DNA of 5,262 nucleotides from Bryobacterales bacterium. Lineage in GTDB: Bacteria > Acidobacteriota > Terriglobia > Bryobacterales > Bryobacteraceae. This document shows, in pieces, positions 1 through 5,262 of the stretch. Below the pieces are notes generated by a model that was not told the DNA's origin, searched no databases, and saw nothing but the letters and a program-made list of their open reading frames with translations. Where the stretch lies: positions 1-5,262 of the forward strand of contig JAEHDI010000529.1 in NCBI GenBank assembly GCA_016880505.1. Reading direction: 5' to 3'. The position numbers and the translations under genes were made by a program. How positions within the stretch are numbered: position 1 is the first letter of the stretch; each line of letters starts with the position of its first letter.

Positions 1-1071
1 ATGCGGGCGCCGGGGTTGACGTGGTTCCGGCTGCCTCTATTCGTGTGGGCGCATTATGCGACGAGCCTGATTCAGATTCTGGGAACGCCGGTGGTGGCGA
101 TCGCGATCGTGCTGGTGGCGCTTGAGCGACTGTTCCGCATCGGCATCTTCGATCCCAAACTCGGGGGAGACCCAATCCTGTTCCAGCACCTGTTCTGGTT
201 CTACTCGCACCCGGCGGTGTACATCATGATCCTTCCCGGCATGGGCGTGATCAGCGAACTGATTACGTGCTTCTCGCGGAAGAAGATCTTTGGGTATAGC
301 TTCATCGCGATGTCCAGCGTGGCGATCGCTGTGCTGGGCTTTCTGGTCTGGGGCCACCACATGTTCGTGAGCGGGCAGTCCATGTACGCGGGCATGGTGT
401 TCTCGGTCCTGAGCTTCCTGGTGGCAATCCCGTCGGCGATCAAGGTTTTCAACTGGACGGCGACGCTCTACAAGGGGTCGATCTCCTATCACACACCGCT
501 GCTGTATGCGTTGGGATTCATCGGGTTGTTTACGATCGGCGGACTGACGGGGCTCTTCCTCGCGACCCTCGCGGTGGACGTACACGTCCACGACACGTAT
601 TTCGTGGTGGCGCACTTCCACTACATCATGGTCGGCGGAGCGGTTATGGCGTACCTGGGCGGTATCCATTTTTGGTGGCCGAAGATGACCGGGCGGCTGT
701 ATCCGGAGGGCTGGGCGCGCTTCTCGGCGCTGGTGTTGTTCCTTGGTTTCAACCTGACGTTCTTCCCACAGTTTCTGCTGGGATATCTGGGAATGCCGAG
801 GCGGTATCACGCCTACCCGGAGGAGTTCCAGGTGCTGAACGTCATGTCGTCGGCGGGTGCGTCGATTCTTGGTGTCGGCTACCTGATTCCGATGATCTAC
901 CTGGTGTGGTCAATGCGTTACGGCAAGCCGGCGCCTCCGAATCCGTGGGGCGCGAAGGGCCTGGAGTGGACGATTGCATCGCCGCCCGTGACGGAGAACT
1001 TTCCGGCCACGCCGGTCGTGACCGAAGAACCGTACGTGTATTCCCACGACGAGGAGGCGCAAGTTGTCTGA
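1..1071 (+). CDS. ctaD: Cytochrome c oxidase subunit I, A2-type, 5'-truncated by window edge
   Basis: This is the catalytic subunit of the aa3/caa3 terminal oxidase, which reduces O2 to water and pumps protons in the inner membrane. The first codon is ATG but is internal: the MRAPGLTWFRLPLFVWA stretch is the loop and start of helix V of the family, so roughly 170-200 residues and helices I-IV lie to the left. The 356 visible residues cover helices V-XII. CuB ligands are His70, His119 and His120. Tyr74 is the Tyr cross-linked to a CuB histidine. Heme a3 and heme a ligands are His205 and His207 (AHFHY), His197-Asp198 is the Mg-site pair, and Arg267-Arg268 bind heme propionates. Lys148 (IPSAIK) is the K-channel lysine. 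Helix VI reads YSHPAVY (residues 68-74), the A2 signature that replaces the D-channel glutamate of A1 enzymes. There is no fused subunit III domain. The TGA stop overlaps the next gene by 8 bases. The family call is secure by eye. Confidence 0.97.
   Translation: MRAPGLTWFRLPLFVWAHYATSLIQILGTPVVAIAIVLVALERLFRIGIFDPKLGGDPILFQHLFWFYSHPAVYIMILPGMGVISELITCFSRKKIFGYSFIAMSSVAIAVLGFLVWGHHMFVSGQSMYAGMVFSVLSFLVAIPSAIKVFNWTATLYKGSISYHTPLLYALGFIGLFTIGGLTGLFLATLAVDVHVHDTYFVVAHFHYIMVGGAVMAYLGGIHFWWPKMTGRLYPEGWARFSALVLFLGFNLTFFPQFLLGYLGMPRRYHAYPEEFQVLNVMSSAGASILGVGYLIPMIYLVWSMRYGKPAPPNPWGAKGLEWTIASPPVTENFPATPVVTEEPYVYSHDEEAQVV
1051..1057 (+). promoter_or_regulatory. Shine-Dalgarno of ctaE, inside ctaD
   Basis: GAGGAGG lies 6 bases before the TTG at 1064, within the last codons of the subunit I gene. 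This strong site decides the start of subunit III, because no ATG lies near the expected N-terminus: the next in-frame GTG (1085) has no such site, and the first in-frame ATG is codon 34, inside the first membrane helix. Confidence 0.8.
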
Positions 1072-1747
1072 TCAGGCGGCAGCAGTGGCTCACGAGCACC
1101 CCGCGGGCCTCGCCCATCAGTTCGAGGATCTCGAACAGCAGACCGACGCTTCGACGTTTGGGATGTGGGTCTTTCTGCTAACGGAGATCATGTTCTTTGG
1201 CGGCCTCTTCGCCGGCTATGCGGTGTATCGTTCCGCATACCCGGACGCCTTCTCCGAGGGGAGCCGCCACCTGCACGTGCTTCTCGGCGGAGTGAACACG
1301 GCGGTTCTGATTTTCAGCAGCCTTACGATGGCGCTGGCTGTGCGCGCCGCACAACTTGGCAAGAATAAGGCGGCTGCGAACTACATGATCGCGACGCTGG
1401 CTCTGGGCACGGTGTTTCTGGTGATCAAGGGATTCGAGTATCACCACAAGTACATCGAGGGGCACATTCCCGGGCCGGGTTTCGTGTTCGACGGACCGAA
1501 CTCCGGTCCGGTGCAGATGTTCTTCTGCTTCTACTTCGTTATGACGGGGATGCACGCGCTGCACATGGTGATCGGAGCGGGCCTGTTGATCTACTTTATC
1601 GTTCAGGCTCGTCAGGGACGGTACACACCAACGTATTACGGGCCGGTCGAGGTGATGGGGCTCTACTGGCACTTCGTGGATATCGTCTGGATCTTTCTCT
1701 TCCCCCTGCTCTACTTGATCGGGTACCACCATGGCCTCACACGCTGA
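1064..1747 (+). CDS. ctaE: Cytochrome c oxidase subunit III (five-helix form)
   Basis: This is the membrane subunit that stabilises subunit I and supports proton uptake in aa3/caa3 oxidases. The 227-residue product has a hydrophilic N-terminus (1-30) and then five hydrophobic segments at about 33-57, 69-93, 105-122, 149-178 and 199-220. This is the short bacterial form, lacking the first two helices of the seven-helix mitochondrial protein. Glu41 in FLLTEIMFFGG corresponds to the conserved helix III glutamate (bovine Glu90). MTGMHALHMVIG (160-171) and GLYWHFVDIVWIFLFP (199-214) are family hallmarks. The chosen start is TTG, supported by a GAGGAGG site 6 bases upstream. The gene overlaps ctaD by 8 bases and ctaF by 17, which points to coupled translation in one operon. 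The length is normal for the short form and no defect is visible. Confidence 0.96.
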   Translation: MSDQAAAVAHEHPAGLAHQFEDLEQQTDASTFGMWVFLLTEIMFFGGLFAGYAVYRSAYPDAFSEGSRHLHVLLGGVNTAVLIFSSLTMALAVRAAQLGKNKAAANYMIATLALGTVFLVIKGFEYHHKYIEGHIPGPGFVFDGPNSGPVQMFFCFYFVMTGMHALHMVIGAGLLIYFIVQARQGRYTPTYYGPVEVMGLYWHFVDIVWIFLFPLLYLIGYHHGLTR

Positions 1748-2036
1748 GTCAAAGAAAATCTACTTTGCGGTTCTTGCCGCGCTATTGCTGTTGACGCTGA
1801 CCACCGTGGAGGTCGCCCGCTTCGACCTGGGACACCTAAATGTCGTGGTGGCCCTGACAATAGCCGTCGTGAAAGCGATGCTGGTCGTCCTCTACTTCAT
1901 GCACGTGCGCCACAGCCCGCCACTCACGAAGGTGACGGTAGCGGCAGGCTTGCTGTGGCTGTTGATTCTTCTCGCGCTGACGTTGAGCGATTACGTCAGC
2001 CGGAGCTGGCTGCCGGTGCCGGCGGCCTGGTCGTAA
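1731..2036 (+). CDS. ctaF: Cytochrome c oxidase subunit IV (prokaryotic COX4 family)
   Basis: This is a small accessory membrane subunit of bacterial caa3-type oxidase, thought to stabilise the complex; its exact role is poorly defined. The 101-residue product has three predicted membrane helices at about 10-29, 36-57 and 69-87. The second contains IAVVKAMLVVLYFMHVRHS (residues 44-62), with a buried lysine (Lys48) and the YFMH motif typical of the prokaryotic COX4 family (COX4_pro). The ATG at 1731 lies inside the end of ctaE, a 17-base overlap, and no strong Shine-Dalgarno is visible before it, so translation probably depends on ribosomes finishing ctaE. It is the last gene of the operon: the next gene is convergent, with only 17 bases between the stops. 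The symbol follows the ctaC-D-E-F convention; other genomes use coxD or simply subunit IV. Confidence 0.9.
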   Translation: MASHAESKKIYFAVLAALLLLTLTTVEVARFDLGHLNVVVALTIAVVKAMLVVLYFMHVRHSPPLTKVTVAAGLLWLLILLALTLSDYVSRSWLPVPAAWS

Positions 2037-2055
2037 GCGCGCGCCCGCCGGCTTT
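2018..2055 (+). terminator. Possible terminator at end of oxidase operon
   Basis: A perfect 8-base GC inverted repeat, GCCGGCGG (2018-2025) and CCGCCGGC (2045-2052), flanks the ctaF stop codon and is followed by TTT. The 19-base loop is long and the T run is only three bases, so this is a weak match to an intrinsic terminator. It is placed where one is expected, between two convergent genes. It may be chance in GC-rich DNA. Confidence 0.25.
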
Positions 2056-2069
2056 ACTCGAACGAGTAA
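2054..2069. repeat. Palindrome TTACTCG-AA-CGAGTAA over the beta-barrel gene stop codon
   Basis: Seven-base arms are separated by two bases, which would allow a short hairpin with a 4-6 base loop on either strand. One end is the stop codon of the minus-strand gene and the rest encodes its last residues. No T tract follows on either strand, so a terminator role is doubtful. Symmetry of this length can arise from the coding sequence alone. Confidence 0.3.
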
Positions 2070-2698
2070 GTGACGCCGACCATCCCGACAAAGTCGTGCA
2101 GCCAATTGCCGATCTTGGCCCCTGCCGCGGGGGCGACGACATCCTTCGGAAACCGGGTAATGTAGTCGTGGAACTCGAACCGTACGTTCCAATGGTCGCT
2201 CACGGCGACCTTCACGCCGGCGCCGGCACTGATCAAGCCCTGGATTTCCTGGGTCTTGGTGAGCAGGGCGAAGGCATTAGCCGGCTGAAACGCATGCTCG
2301 GTGCCCAAGCCGCGGAACAATTTCATCCCACCTCCACCGGCTACGAAGGGCCGGATGGTCTCGCCGTTGTCGGCAAAGTGGTAGAGGAGGTCATAGTTGA
2401 TGACATGAGTTTCGCCATCGAACTCGGCCTCCTCCCCGCCACCCGAAACTCTGAGATCGCTGAAACGGTACGTGTAGCGGATCTCGCCGCCGAGGCGGTC
2501 GTACATGTTGTGCCCGACAATCGCACCCACGGCAAGGCCGGGCTTGAAGCCGGCTTTGCCGCTTCCGGCAGGGGCCGTAACGGTGGCGTCCCGATGCACA
2601 CCATAGCCGGCAGCGGCGCCGATCTCCCATTCCTGCGCCAAACAGACGGGTAAGGCAGCGAAAAGCAGGGCGAAAAGTGCTCCGTTGGTCGATCTCAT
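2054..2698 (-). CDS. Small outer-membrane beta-barrel protein, function unknown
   Basis: The 214-residue product begins with a Sec signal peptide: Arg2, a hydrophobic core at about 7-18, and likely cleavage after Ala21 (CLA/QEWEIG). The mature part alternates polar and non-polar residues in strands at about 23-34, 51-65, 69-84, 91-108, 115-130, 154-180 and 198-213. It is rich in Gly and aromatics, as expected for an eight-strand barrel of the OmpA-like/OMP_b-brl superfamily. The C-terminus is VGVTYSFE, with the usual aromatic residue next to last rather than last. There is no lipobox and no OmpA peptidoglycan-binding domain, so it is a stand-alone barrel in the outer membrane. The ATG start is supported by AGGAG 4 bases upstream and by the signal peptide directly after it. 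It lies 39 bases downstream of the large exported-protein gene on the same strand and is probably co-transcribed with it. The substrate or role cannot be told from sequence. Confidence 0.85.
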   Translation of the reverse strand: MRSTNGALFALLFAALPVCLAQEWEIGAAAGYGVHRDATVTAPAGSGKAGFKPGLAVGAIVGHNMYDRLGGEIRYTYRFSDLRVSGGGEEAEFDGETHVINYDLLYHFADNGETIRPFVAGGGGMKLFRGLGTEHAFQPANAFALLTKTQEIQGLISAGAGVKVAVSDHWNVRFEFHDYITRFPKDVVAPAAGAKIGNWLHDFVGMVGVTYSFE

Positions 2699-2702
2699 AG
2701 TT

Positions 2703-2707
2703 CTCCT
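2703..2707 (-). promoter_or_regulatory. Shine-Dalgarno of the beta-barrel gene
   Basis: AGGAG on the minus strand sits 4 bases before the ATG at 2698 and supports that start. The rest of the 39-base gap (2699-2737) shows no convincing promoter or terminator, which is consistent with read-through from the upstream gene. Confidence 0.65.
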
Positions 2708-2737
2708 ACTTCGTAGTGTGCTCCACTCCCGCGTATT

Positions 2738-5262
2738 CTACTGGACCACGCGCACGAGGAGGCTTACCTTCTGCGTGCCGACGGAGAGCTCCAGGGGGAC
2801 CTGCATCCCGCTCTTTACCCAGAACGGGACGAACGCGTTGATCTGGTAGACGCCGACCTGTCCCGGCACCAGACCGGCGTACTGAATGGAGAGCGGTTCT
2901 CCGCCGAGAGTGATGTTTGGCTTGGTGAGCACCAGCGCCAGCGGATCGGACGGCGCCGCGGCGCCAGTATCAACTGCGGGGGCCGTATGCCCAAGGCCGG
3001 TCAGGTAGATGATGATTATGTCCTCACCGTGGATTGGATTCGACGGAGTGACCAGTTCGTAGTTCTTCGCCCGGAAGATCGTCGGCAGTCCGGTGTCGGG
3101 CCCTGCCGTGCCGGAGCGGAAGATCGCCGGGGCTGACTCAAGCACCGGGAATTGAAACACGTTGCTGGTGCCTCCCGGCGTGCGCAAAATCATGTTCGCG
3201 CTGCCTCCGACCTCGAACGGCAATTGAGCGTTGACTTTTCCAGGTGAAACGAGGAACAGCGGCGCGAGCACGTCGTTCACCGTCAGGCAGACATCGCCAA
3301 GAATCGTCGGGACGGGAATCTGGTTGTTGGCGGCCGTTACCTGGCTTAGGTCGTTGCCGAGAACCGAAATGAGCCCGCCTGGAGCCACCAGTGGCGACCC
3401 GTCGGCGCTGTTGACCACGCTCTGGATATCCGGCTTTGCCACCGCTGCGTCGAAGTCCCACGGAAGTACGGTGAGTCCGGATGTCGTCAGGGAGATGATC
3501 GCACTCCGGTTCGGCAGCGGCGCCAGCGTCCGCAAGAACGGCAGGATCGTCTGGCCGATCTGCCCGATCGGCAGCGTCTGAATGGCCGCGGAGACGAGCG
3601 GCGCTTCCACCATCCTAGTGGGCCGGATGTTTGTTCCTTTGAGAATATCGAACCGCTGGATGGTGCCGGGAGCGAATGGCGAAGTGGCGGTCGTTCGCAG
3701 GCCAAGGCCGTCCGCAAATCCAAGGCCGGACGATGCCCCGGTGCTGGTATCGAGGGCGAGCGTCGGCACGAGCGACCAATTCAGCACGTTGTTATCCACC
3801 GCGAAAATCTCATCGGTAAGCGTTCCGAGCGCGCCGCCCAGCTCCGTGAAATCCTGCCGGGAAGCCACGAACGTGTCTCCATCGGCTTCATACAGCATTA
3901 CGGTGCCGTCGGGAGACGCTCCAAGAATTAGGCTGCCGGACGGAGTCGCTGTCAGAACGGTACCGACGTCGATGCTATTGCAGTAAATGCCGAGGCTGGG
4001 TAGCGTGGTTGCGGTCCGGCTGTCGAACTGGATCTGATCGATCGCATGCAAACCAGGGCCCGGAGGGCAGCCAGCCGATTCCCCAACTCCGCGGGTAGTC
4101 GAGAGAATCGCTTTGCTGGAGGCGGCGATGACTCGCGGATAGTGCCCGAATGGAAAGACAATGAAATTCGACGGCTGGAGCAGATCGAGGTCATACACGT
4201 TAGCGATCTGGGAATTGTCGTTGCCGACGATCAGGAACCGGTTGTCGCGCGTCATCGCCATCGACACCGGCGTATTTCCGGTGCGCAGCGTGGCGATCAG
4301 GTTGTATCCCGCTCCGTCGAAAACCAATACCTGGTTCTTGTCCTGCCGGATCACATAGAAGCGGTTCCGAACAGGATCCGCCAGGAGATCGACAATCTTG
4401 CCTGGCACGTTGACGATGGTTCCGCGCTGCTCCGGCTCCCGCGTGTTGATGAGCACGCGAACCGGCATCGGGATGTTCACAGCCGAGTTGGACTGAAGGT
4501 TGAGGGACGCGACGACCGTGCCCTTATTGTTCTGGAACACGATCGGATCCACAGTCACCTTCACCCGGGCTGGAGTCGTGCCCGATGCGGGCGAGATGGT
4601 GACTCCCGCGGTGTCAGTTGAGAGGGTGAAATCGGTCGCGCCGCCACCGGGATCGACGATGTCAATCTCCTGTGTCATTAACCGGTTGTCGCAAAAGCCT
4701 GCGCGAAACAGCACGTCTTCCTGGAGAGCGGTCACCCGGGGAGACTGGTTGATCAAGCCCACCGGCAGTACCATCAGCCCGCTGTCCGAGACCGAGTACA
4801 TGTATTGCATGTCGCGGCTGAGAATCGATTTGCCAGCCAGGTTCTCGGGCAGACTGATGCGCTCGCGCACGGTCAGGTTGTCGGAATCGAAGATGTGCAG
4901 GACAGGCGGGCCGAGCGGTTGGACAACGGGCTCCTCCGGCGGGGTTTCTCCATCCCCGGGCGTCGGTTCCTCGGTTTCGACCGCCTCTGGGATCTGGCCG
5001 TAAATCAGGTTCCTCGACCAGTCGAACGCATGGCTTCCAACCTGGAAGTCTCCCCGAGGGTGCGGGAACTGGGCCATCAGAATGAACTCTTGACTGAACA
5101 GGCCCCACCCCAGGAGGCTCATCGAGGCGTCCTGATTGACGCTGACGACGCGCGGGCCGAGCGGGGGCGCGGACGTGATAAAGATCACGTTCAACTGCCT
5201 GGTCTGCACGTTGTACCGATAGTGAGCGGTGAGTTCCTGCTGGGCCTGTTGTGCGGAGGCTA
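2738..5262 (-). CDS. Large exported protein with propeller-like, Ig/BACON-like and TIGR03437 C-terminal domains (5' end beyond window)
   Basis: The 840 complete codons run open to the right edge. A GTG at 5209 is a possible start, but the frame continues upstream with ASAQQAQQELTAHYRYN, so the true start is probably outside. ASA/QQ at the edge looks like a signal-peptidase site, suggesting that only the signal peptide is missing. Counting from the GTG codon as 1: residues 20-150 look like beta-propeller blades, interrupted by an acidic Pro/Glu-rich linker (74-101). Residues 165-258 form an Ig- or BACON-like beta domain. Residues 262-585 resume propeller-like repeats (RNRFYVIRQDKNQVLVFDG, then TRDNRFLIVGNDNSQIANVYD-type blades). 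Residues 595-822 match the TIGR03437 domain of Solibacter-type acidobacteria, with motifs VSPGKVNAQLPF, YLTGLGHTAP and YAGLVPGQVGVYQIN. I see no catalytic motif. It is probably a secreted or surface protein for binding or scaffolding; that role is inference. The TIGR03437 call is by recognition, without a profile search. Confidence 0.88.
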   Translation of the reverse strand, partial: ASAQQAQQELTAHYRYNVQTRQLNVIFITSAPPLGPRVVSVNQDASMSLLGWGLFSQEFILMAQFPHPRGDFQVGSHAFDWSRNLIYGQIPEAVETEEPTPGDGETPPEEPVVQPLGPPVLHIFDSDNLTVRERISLPENLAGKSILSRDMQYMYSVSDSGLMVLPVGLINQSPRVTALQEDVLFRAGFCDNRLMTQEIDIVDPGGGATDFTLSTDTAGVTISPASGTTPARVKVTVDPIVFQNNKGTVVASLNLQSNSAVNIPMPVRVLINTREPEQRGTIVNVPGKIVDLLADPVRNRFYVIRQDKNQVLVFDGAGYNLIATLRTGNTPVSMAMTRDNRFLIVGNDNSQIANVYDLDLLQPSNFIVFPFGHYPRVIAASSKAILSTTRGVGESAGCPPGPGLHAIDQIQFDSRTATTLPSLGIYCNSIDVGTVLTATPSGSLILGASPDGTVMLYEADGDTFVASRQDFTELGGALGTLTDEIFAVDNNVLNWSLVPTLALDTSTGASSGLGFADGLGLRTTATSPFAPGTIQRFDILKGTNIRPTRMVEAPLVSAAIQTLPIGQIGQTILPFLRTLAPLPNRSAIISLTTSGLTVLPWDFDAAVAKPDIQSVVNSADGSPLVAPGGLISVLGNDLSQVTAANNQIPVPTILGDVCLTVNDVLAPLFLVSPGKVNAQLPFEVGGSANMILRTPGGTSNVFQFPVLESAPAIFRSGTAGPDTGLPTIFRAKNYELVTPSNPIHGEDIIIIYLTGLGHTAPAVDTGAAAPSDPLALVLTKPNITLGGEPLSIQYAGLVPGQVGVYQINAFVPFWVKSGMQVPLELSVGTQKVSLLVRVVQ
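2741..3427 (-). other. TIGR03437-type C-terminal domain (region of the large exported protein)
   Basis: About 229 residues start at PDIQSVVNSADGSPLVAPGG and end at the C-terminal RVVQ. The order of motifs is typical: VVNSA, PGGLISVLGNDLS, ILGDVCLTVND, APLFLVSPGKVNAQLP, SAPAIF, IYLTGLG, YAGLVPGQVGVYQINAFVP and a final hydrophobic strand. The domain is known mainly from acidobacterial exported proteins and its function is not established. It is the best taxonomic marker in the window. Confidence 0.85.
4436..4717 (-). other. Probable Ig/BACON-like beta domain inside the large exported protein
   Basis: About 94 residues contain DFTLSTDTAGVTISPASGTT followed by a KVTVDP strand, a GTVVASLNLQS strand and a closing MPVRVLIN strand. 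This resembles bacterial Ig-like/BACON domains, in which a 'structured versus assumed' strand pair is followed by short beta strands ending in V-x-V. It lies between two propeller-like stretches. The domain assignment is by pattern only. Confidence 0.5.

Noticed and set aside
1..3. ATG at base 1 as the start of ctaD
   Set aside because: The following residues are the family's helix IV-V loop, and a complete subunit I needs four more helices before it. This methionine is internal.
37..810. A 257-codon minus-strand open frame opposite ctaD
   Set aside because: Its product is rich in Arg, His and Gln and has no domain. It mirrors the highly conserved oxidase subunit I codons on the plus strand.
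1178..1732. A 184-codon minus-strand open frame opposite ctaE
   Set aside because: It is antisense to an unmistakable subunit III gene. Its product is charged and low in complexity, with no family resemblance.
1955..2653. A 232-codon plus-strand open frame overlapping the end of ctaF and the whole beta-barrel gene
   Set aside because: The opposite strand encodes a protein with a clear signal peptide, barrel strands and a Shine-Dalgarno. The plus-strand translation has no recognisable domain and begins inside ctaF; it is an antisense shadow in GC-rich DNA.
2715..2727. Small inverted repeat AGTG...CACT in the 39-base gap between the minus-strand genes
   Set aside because: Four-base arms are expected by chance, and no T tract or promoter-like element accompanies them.
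4046..4621. A 191-codon plus-strand open frame opposite the large exported-protein gene
   Set aside because: It is an Arg/His/Asp-rich translation with no domain, lying fully inside a long minus-strand gene with recognisable domains.

Overview
This window is GC-rich bacterial DNA, most likely from an acidobacterium of the Bryobacterales/Solibacter group. The main evidence for that placement is the C-terminal third of the large minus-strand protein. It matches, by recognition, the domain named TIGR03437 (the Solibacter-type uncharacterised C-terminal domain), which is strongly expanded in those bacteria. The respiratory genes fit the same placement but are less specific.

The left part (1-2036, plus strand) is the distal end of an aa3/caa3-type cytochrome c oxidase operon. 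It holds the last two thirds of subunit I (ctaD, entering from the left edge), then subunit III (ctaE) and the small subunit IV (ctaF). The genes overlap by 8 and 17 bases, so they are almost certainly co-transcribed and translationally coupled. Subunit I carries the YSHPAVY form of the helix VI motif, which marks an A2-type heme-copper oxidase, in place of the GHPEVY form of mitochondrial-type (A1) enzymes. All visible heme and copper ligands are present. Subunits I, III and IV would form a proton-pumping terminal oxidase in the inner membrane. Subunit II, with the CuA site, and the start of subunit I should lie just outside the left edge.

The operon ends in a short convergent junction (2037-2053). 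A GC-rich inverted repeat lies here and could act as a terminator, but the evidence for it is weak.

The right part (2054-5262, minus strand) holds two exported-protein genes in the same orientation, 39 bases apart. The upstream one (2738 to beyond the right edge) encodes a secreted protein of at least 840 residues. It has beta-propeller-like sequence, a probable Ig/BACON-like domain and the TIGR03437 domain. The downstream one (2054-2698) encodes a small outer-membrane beta-barrel protein with a clear signal peptide. Their functions are unknown. The close spacing suggests co-transcription.

I see no RNA genes, mobile elements, CRISPR arrays or phage genes. Nothing here supports a novel defence or metabolic system. 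The points most worth following up are the A2 oxidase type with its unseen upstream neighbours, and the domain architecture of the large exported protein.
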